18,866 bases of DNA from Bacteroidia bacterium. GTDB lineage: Bacteria > Bacteroidota > Bacteroidia > NS11-12g > UBA9320. Of the stretch, positions 14,284-18,866 are shown one piece after another; the stretch's first letter is position 1; each line of letters opens with the position of its first letter. Under the pieces are notes generated by a model. The model was given only the letters and a program-made list of their open reading frames with translations. It ran no database searches and was not told the origin of the DNA. The position numbers and the translations under genes are program-made. The stretch spans positions 1 to 18,866 of the forward strand of contig JABDQY010000130.1 of the NCBI GenBank assembly GCA_013042025.1, written 5' to 3'.

Positions 14284-14976
14284 TTGGAACAATCACCTAA
14301 ATTTTTAATCATCGAATCCTCAGGCGAGGTTTGCTCTGTTGCAATTGCTATTGGAAATGAGATATTGGCTGAAAAATCAATTGTTGAATCCAACTCACAT
14401 TCTACTTACTTGGCTTCTTTTGTTCAAGATGTTTTAAGTCAAGCTGAGATGGAAATCTCTGAACTATCAGCAATAGCAATTAGTGGAGGACCTGGTTCTT
14501 ACACTGGATTAAGAATTGGGTGCAGCGTGGCCAAGGGAATATGTTTCGGTGCCAACAAACCGTTAATTTCAACTTCCACTCTTAGAGGTTTGGCCATCGC
14601 AGCGTTTGAAGAGCATCCAGATGCAGCACAAATTGTGTCGCTTATTGATGCACGGAGAATGGATGCTTATGCTCAAGTTTTTGACAGTCAACTATCATCG
14701 CTGGTTGATGAACATTTTCTTACACTGGATGAGAGCTTCATTAACAGATTAAGAAGTGACACAGAAACTATTGCAGTTGGGTCAGGAGCACATAAGTGGA
14801 TTGAAGAATTCAAACCTAAAGGAGTATTAAAAGCTTCGAAATCAGAACTATATGCGAGGCACCTTTTAAACGAGGTAGTATTGAAATGGGGGAATAAAGA
14901 TTTTGAAGATGTTATCTATTATGAGCCAAATTACATTAAATCGGTTTTTGTAACAAAACCGAAGCCTAAATTTTAA
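14284..14976 (+). CDS. tsaB: TsaB, tRNA N6-threonylcarbamoyladenosine biosynthesis protein
   Basis: TsaB is the scaffold partner of TsaD in making the t6A base next to the anticodon of ANN-reading tRNAs. The fold is ASKHA, with PKFLIIESSGEVCSVAIAIG at the N-terminus, the conserved NSHSTYL metal-site-like segment, and the hallmark SGGPGSYTGLRIG (about residues 67-79) followed by VAKGICFG. Length is 230 residues, normal for the family. It begins with TTG at 14284. No ATG exists before the conserved first strand, and the alternative TTG at 14263 overlaps the -7 box. It stands 84 nt after the small conserved gene and before the secreted-protein genes. No tsaD, tsaE or tsaC is nearby. Confidence 0.93.
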   Translation: MEQSPKFLIIESSGEVCSVAIAIGNEILAEKSIVESNSHSTYLASFVQDVLSQAEMEISELSAIAISGGPGSYTGLRIGCSVAKGICFGANKPLISTSTLRGLAIAAFEEHPDAAQIVSLIDARRMDAYAQVFDSQLSSLVDEHFLTLDESFINRLRSDTETIAVGSGAHKWIEEFKPKGVLKASKSELYARHLLNEVVLKWGNKDFEDVIYYEPNYIKSVFVTKPKPKF

Positions 14977-15009
14977 GTTTAAGTAACATTTATCTACGTC
15001 TTTTAATCC

Positions 15010-15017
15010 TATATTTG
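15010..15017 (+). promoter_or_regulatory. -7 promoter element of the secreted-protein genes (TATATTTG)
   Basis: The element is a perfect TAnnTTTG match, 17 nt before the ATG at 15035, with a predicted leader of about 11 nt. No TTG was found at the expected upstream distance. Confidence 0.6.
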
Positions 15018-15034
15018 CGAGCCTTATTTCGAAG

Positions 15035-17158
15035 ATGAAGAGTACCTTATTTCTAGTTTTATCATTTCTAGCAAGTTCTGTGTTAGCACAAACTTTTGAT
15101 GAAAAAACAACAACTTCTTCTAGTGTAAGATTAAATGTAACCAATGCGGGAACTTATGGAAATGCTTTTAGAGGTTACCGTGATGGATCTGGTAACCCAT
15201 CTTGCGAGTATCCAGCTGGAAGTGGAGTGGAGCATGTGTTTGAAAGTGGTATTTGGTTTGGTGGATTGATTAATGGAAGTGCTATTGCAGTTAGTACATC
15301 ATCTGTAGATGCACCTCAAGGATATGCGACAGGAGGAGCCGGATTTGAATTATATCCTGAAGTTGGTGCAAGTCTTAATGAAATTTCATCCCTTAGAAAT
15401 AGCCCATATTATAGTCCTAATGCTATTTCTCATCAAGACTTTATAGCAGTTTATTCGGATAAAAATGTGCAGGTACCAGGAACCAATACTCAAATTGCTT
15501 CTCATGTTGACCCGCTGTACATTCAAGTTTCTTCCAAAACATACAATTGGAACTATAGCTTTAGTGATTTCTTTGTGATTTTGGATTTCGAGATAGAAAA
15601 TATTGGAACACAAACTATAGATAGTGCATACTTTGGTTTGTGGGCAAATACGGTTGTACGTAACATTAATGTAACCCCAGCAGGAAGCGGTGGAGCAGCG
15701 TTCTACAATAAAGGAGGGAATGGATATTTGGATAGCTTGTATATGGCATATTGCTACGATAATGCAGGTGATGTTGGATTTACCGACAGTTATGTTGCAC
15801 AGAAGTTCTTAGGTGCTGAAGATAAGAATGGTTTTCAACATCCTGATATGAATTCTAGATTCAATGTTCATTACAATGCATGGCAATTCAACAGTACAAC
15901 AGATCCAATTTATTTTCAACCTACATCAGACAATACGCGATATCAAAAAATGACCAAAGGTCTTAATGACCACCAATGCTGGGATGCGAATAATTCTACC
16001 AATTCAAATTGCGGAACAAAAAGCTATATTCAACAATTGAACGAAGCAGGTAACAGATCAGATCTTGTTTCTGTTGGTCCATTTTTGAATTATACTCCTG
16101 GTGATGTGGTAAAAGTAAGTTTTGCTTTTATTCTGGCGAAGAAGAAAGAAGATGGAAATCCTAATTCTGACAATAATATTTCTCAACAGTCGATTCTTAG
16201 GGCAAACGCAGAATGGGCTCAAACAGCTTTTAATGGGGAAGATAAAAATGCGAATGGGCTCTTAGATATTGGAGAAGATGTAAATGGAGACGGAATGCTT
16301 ACTCGTTTTATATTGCCTGCTCCTCCTGATATCCCAAATACAAAAGTTATAACTTCCGAAAACAAAATAGATGTGTATTGGAGTGACAATTCAGAAAATA
16401 GTGTAGATCCAATAAGCCAAAAACAAGATTTTGAAGGGTATAGATTATACCTCACAAAGCTGGGATTTGATGTTACTGATGTACCCAATTTGCAACGTGA
16501 TTTAGTGAAGATAGGAGAGTACGATATTGCAAATAATGGCTATGGTTTCGAAACAGGTTTTGATGCAGTTAAATTAACTACTCCTATAACATTTGAAAAT
16601 GATACCAATGTATATTACTATAAATACACCATAGACAATGTGTTAAATGGATGGCAATATGCAATATCAGTTTCTGCTTTTGATCAAGGGAACGAAGAGA
16701 GTAATTTAGAGAGTTTAGAAAGCAGTATACTAGCAAATAATTTTAGAGCATTTGCAGGTAAACCAATAAATGATAACCTAGCGACAAATCAACCTTTTGT
16801 TTATCCAAACCCTTATTATGCTGGTGCAAGCTGGGAAGGGAAAAGCAGTTTTCAAGAACAAAGTAGAAAATTATACTTCGCTAATTTGCCAAAGAATTGC
16901 GAAATACATGTATTTACAGCTGCAGGTGATTTTATAGATAAAATCAATCACAATCAAGAATACAATGGAAGTGACATCCGCTGGTACCAAACATTTGGAT
17001 CAGAAAATGCGGAACAAAACGTGTTTTCTGGAGGAGAACATGCTTGGGATTTATTGAGTGAAAACACTCAAATAATTGCGAGAGGGCTATATATTTTTAC
17101 AGTTAAAGACTTAGATACCGGTAAACTTTACAAAGGGAAATTTGCCGTAATTAAATAA
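15035..17158 (+). CDS. Large exported protein with T9SS-like C-terminal domain
   Basis: This 707-residue protein has a clear signal peptide (residues 1-18, ending VLA before Q19). The large N-terminal beta-rich region (about 20-395) has the features GVEHVFESGIWFGG, SFSDFFVILDFEIENIG and DSAYFGLWANTVV. I associate these with long uncharacterised extracellular proteins of Bacteroidota and related phyla. At about residues 401-421 a calcium-site-like sequence occurs (DKNANGLLDIGEDVNGDG). A fibronectin-III-like segment follows (about 430-560: IDVYWSDNSENSVDP, DFEGYRLYLTK, YYYKYTIDNVLNGWQYAISV). From about residue 588 (FVYPNPYYAG) to the end (IIARGLYIFTVKD, KGKFAVIK) it resembles a T9SS type A sorting domain. 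It is probably secreted or surface-bound, with no catalytic motif seen. The next exported gene follows after 27 nt. Confidence 0.85.
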   Translation: MKSTLFLVLSFLASSVLAQTFDEKTTTSSSVRLNVTNAGTYGNAFRGYRDGSGNPSCEYPAGSGVEHVFESGIWFGGLINGSAIAVSTSSVDAPQGYATGGAGFELYPEVGASLNEISSLRNSPYYSPNAISHQDFIAVYSDKNVQVPGTNTQIASHVDPLYIQVSSKTYNWNYSFSDFFVILDFEIENIGTQTIDSAYFGLWANTVVRNINVTPAGSGGAAFYNKGGNGYLDSLYMAYCYDNAGDVGFTDSYVAQKFLGAEDKNGFQHPDMNSRFNVHYNAWQFNSTTDPIYFQPTSDNTRYQKMTKGLNDHQCWDANNSTNSNCGTKSYIQQLNEAGNRSDLVSVGPFLNYTPGDVVKVSFAFILAKKKEDGNPNSDNNISQQSILRANAEWAQTAFNGEDKNANGLLDIGEDVNGDGMLTRFILPAPPDIPNTKVITSENKIDVYWSDNSENSVDPISQKQDFEGYRLYLTKLGFDVTDVPNLQRDLVKIGEYDIANNGYGFETGFDAVKLTTPITFENDTNVYYYKYTIDNVLNGWQYAISVSAFDQGNEESNLESLESSILANNFRAFAGKPINDNLATNQPFVYPNPYYAGASWEGKSSFQEQSRKLYFANLPKNCEIHVFTAAGDFIDKINHNQEYNGSDIRWYQTFGSENAEQNVFSGGEHAWDLLSENTQIIARGLYIFTVKDLDTGKLYKGKFAVIK

Positions 17159-17185
17159 TAATTAAATCAATCAATAAATAGAAAA

Positions 17186-18866
17186 ATGAAAAAACAATTA
17201 CTTACCATTTTACTTGGAGCTTTTGCAACACTTGCTGCATATGGCCAAGCCACTGACGTGTCAGTTACTGACATTCAGTTTATTAGTGCAACAGATTTAG
17301 CAAATTGCGTTGACTTAAGTGATTACGATGGTCAATTAGTTAAAACAGTTGGAGTAGTGATGCACGACGGGAATTTAACTGAGCTAGCTTCCGGTTCTGT
17401 AAATGGAGGATATCGTCCAGGTGTTCACATTTTAGATACAGCGGCAAATGGTTCAATGGGGTCTTTTGCTGGTCTTCAAATTCACGGTGTTTATACCGAC
17501 GGAGGTGGTCAAAGTCAACCAGTTTCAACTTTGGACAACTTAGTTGCAGGAATGATAATTGAAGTTACTGGAACAGTTTCTAACTACCAAGGGGAAACTC
17601 AATTATTTCCTTCGGATAATTCATCTGTAACAGTAATAGGAACTACTTCTGCTCCAACAGCCCACACACTGAATCTTGGGCTATTAAATGATAACACAAG
17701 AACAAATATCTATACGAGCGGAGAAGAATGGGAAGGGTCTTTTGTGAAATTTGAAAATGTTACCGTTGTTACTGTAGGTGTTTTTAGTGGAAACAGAGTA
17801 AGTTTTGATGTTTCGGATGAAAATGGTAATCTGATTAATGTTTCAGATCGATTTTTAGTTCAAAAACTAGCATCAAGAGATCTTGTTAACCCATCTAGTC
17901 CTGCTACCGCTGGATCTTTTGTGCAACCAATTGTTGGAACAAAATATGAATCATTATCTGGAATTATTATGCACTCACAGAATGGGTGCTCAGGAAGTTC
18001 TGGAAGAGGGTATGAATTAAACCCTTTTGATACCAGCCATTATAAAGTTGGAGATACACCTCCAAGCATAACAGAAGTTACTCGAGATCCACTTGTTCCA
18101 AGTAGTTCAGACATGGTTAATTTGTCAGCTAAAATTATTGATTTTAATGGAACAGTAGATAGCCAATCACTGTTTTATAGCAACAACTTAAGTCAAGCTG
18201 TTGTAGATTTCACTGAAGTAGCTATGACATTAAAGTCTGGATCAACGGATGAGTATGAGGCGAATATCCCTGCTTTTGCGGATGGAACTATTGTTCGATA
18301 CTATATAAAAGCTAAAGATAATGATGGTAACGAAAGTTTCGAACCATTTTCTGCAGGATCTACAAATCCTTCGGCAGCATTCTATACAGTTAGAGATGCT
18401 GGTTTAACAATTTCTGATTTACAGAAAGTGTTGAACGTTACGCAAGACGCTAGTCCTTATGAAGGTTCTACTGTAACCGTTAAAGGGTATGTTGTTGCGA
18501 GTGCAAAGCCATACGACTTAGAAGATATTTATATTCAAGAAAAAGATGCTACCGAATGGGGAGCAATCAAGCTAACAGGAAATTCTGACCTTCTTGATTT
18601 ATGGAGAACTGAAGAGGTGGAAGTAACTGGTGTTATTGAAGAGTCATTTGGTTTCACTCAAATGAATGTAAGTTCTGTGACTAAAACTGGAAATACCTAC
18701 GATATTGAACCTATCGAACTTGAAGCTTCAGATAGTGCAGCTTATGCTTCTCGCGAAATAGAGAAGTATGAAGGGATGTTGGTTAAAATGATAAATAGTG
18801 CCGGTAAAGTTTACATTTCAAATCCAAGATTAAACCCTTTTGGTGAATGGACAATTGCTTCAGACT
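17186..18866 (+). CDS. Exported protein with two OB-like domains, 3' end outside window
   Basis: The frame is open from ATG at 17186 to the window end (560 codons, no stop). A signal peptide (about residues 1-20, ending AAYG before Q21) is followed by two similar modules at about residues 25-215 and 408-560 or later. Each has a (V/I)EVTG strand, a GxTQ turn and an EGxxVK strand (125-131 and 181-188 in the first; about 477-483 and 528-534 in the second). This is the pattern of OB-fold domains seen in exported Bacteroidota proteins, some of which carry nucleases or lamin-tail domains further on. Between them (about 290-400) is an Ig-like domain (TEVTRDPLVPSSSDMVNLSA, YYIKAKDNDGNES). Its location 27 nt after the previous exported gene suggests one operon. 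Any catalytic or T9SS sorting domain would lie outside the window. Confidence 0.85.
   Translation, partial: MKKQLLTILLGAFATLAAYGQATDVSVTDIQFISATDLANCVDLSDYDGQLVKTVGVVMHDGNLTELASGSVNGGYRPGVHILDTAANGSMGSFAGLQIHGVYTDGGGQSQPVSTLDNLVAGMIIEVTGTVSNYQGETQLFPSDNSSVTVIGTTSAPTAHTLNLGLLNDNTRTNIYTSGEEWEGSFVKFENVTVVTVGVFSGNRVSFDVSDENGNLINVSDRFLVQKLASRDLVNPSSPATAGSFVQPIVGTKYESLSGIIMHSQNGCSGSSGRGYELNPFDTSHYKVGDTPPSITEVTRDPLVPSSSDMVNLSAKIIDFNGTVDSQSLFYSNNLSQAVVDFTEVAMTLKSGSTDEYEANIPAFADGTIVRYYIKAKDNDGNESFEPFSAGSTNPSAAFYTVRDAGLTISDLQKVLNVTQDASPYEGSTVTVKGYVVASAKPYDLEDIYIQEKDATEWGAIKLTGNSDLLDLWRTEEVEVTGVIEESFGFTQMNVSSVTKTGNTYDIEPIELEASDSAAYASREIEKYEGMLVKMINSAGKVYISNPRLNPFGEWTIASD

Noticed and set aside
14942..14961. 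Hairpin CGGTTTT-TGTAAC-AAAACCG at the end of tsaB as a terminator
   Set aside because: The 7-bp stem lies inside the coding sequence and is not followed by a T run.
17340..17528. 62-codon minus-strand frame inside the last exported gene
   Set aside because: It lies wholly within a well-supported plus-strand gene, and its product has no signal, motif or operon context.
1..18866. Mobile elements, CRISPR arrays, tRNA or rRNA genes, phage or toxin-antitoxin modules
   Set aside because: No transposase, integrase, spaced direct repeats, tRNA-like cloverleaf or toxin-antitoxin pair was seen on either strand. The regulator/membrane pair was considered as toxin-antitoxin but has six membrane spans and the regulator-partner layout instead.

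Overview
The window looks like the chromosome of a marine-type Bacteroidota, most likely Flavobacteriales. It is AT-rich. Several genes carry promoters of the Bacteroidota sigma-A type (TTG, about 19-22 nt, TAnnTTTG). Shine-Dalgarno sequences are not evident, and exported proteins end in domains resembling type IX secretion (T9SS) sorting signals. No tRNA, rRNA, CRISPR array, insertion sequence or phage gene was seen. Coding density is very high, and no gene-free stretch exceeds about 120 bases.

Layout. (1) Positions 1-5134, minus strand: yebC-like regulator, serS, a TonB-dependent receptor, a small exported Kazal-domain protein and the 5' part of an MBL-fold hydrolase. (2) Positions 5238-8846, plus strand: an exported coiled-coil protein of unknown function closed by a strong intrinsic terminator, then dihydrolipoyl dehydrogenase followed after 3 nt by a putative outer-membrane barrel protein. 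(3) Positions 8859-13586, minus strand: the most interesting block. A six-pass membrane protein and a winged-helix regulator come first. A tightly coupled set of six genes follows: a four-pass membrane protein, a 40-residue single-pass membrane peptide, a PglC-like phosphoglycosyl transferase, a B12-domain radical SAM enzyme and two further membrane proteins. Four of the five junctions in that set overlap (4 or 8 nt) and the fifth gap is 4 nt. (4) Positions 13705-18866, plus strand: a small conserved Bacteroidota protein, tsaB, and two large exported proteins, the second cut by the window end.

The main discovery candidate is in block 3. A 22-bp near-identical element, AAAGT-ACTTTG-N5-CAAAGT with two differences between copies, occurs just before the membrane-protein/regulator pair and again just before the six-gene set. 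The first copy sits on the -7 box of a near-consensus promoter. This suggests that the winged-helix protein represses its own operon and the radical SAM/phosphoglycosyl transferase operon. The product of that operon is unknown. A modified polyprenyl-linked sugar or lipid in the inner membrane is a guess from the enzyme classes.

Elsewhere the genes are housekeeping (serS, yebC, lpd, tsaB) or envelope and secretion genes typical of the phylum. Three genes appear to start with TTG: the Kazal protein, the winged-helix regulator and tsaB.
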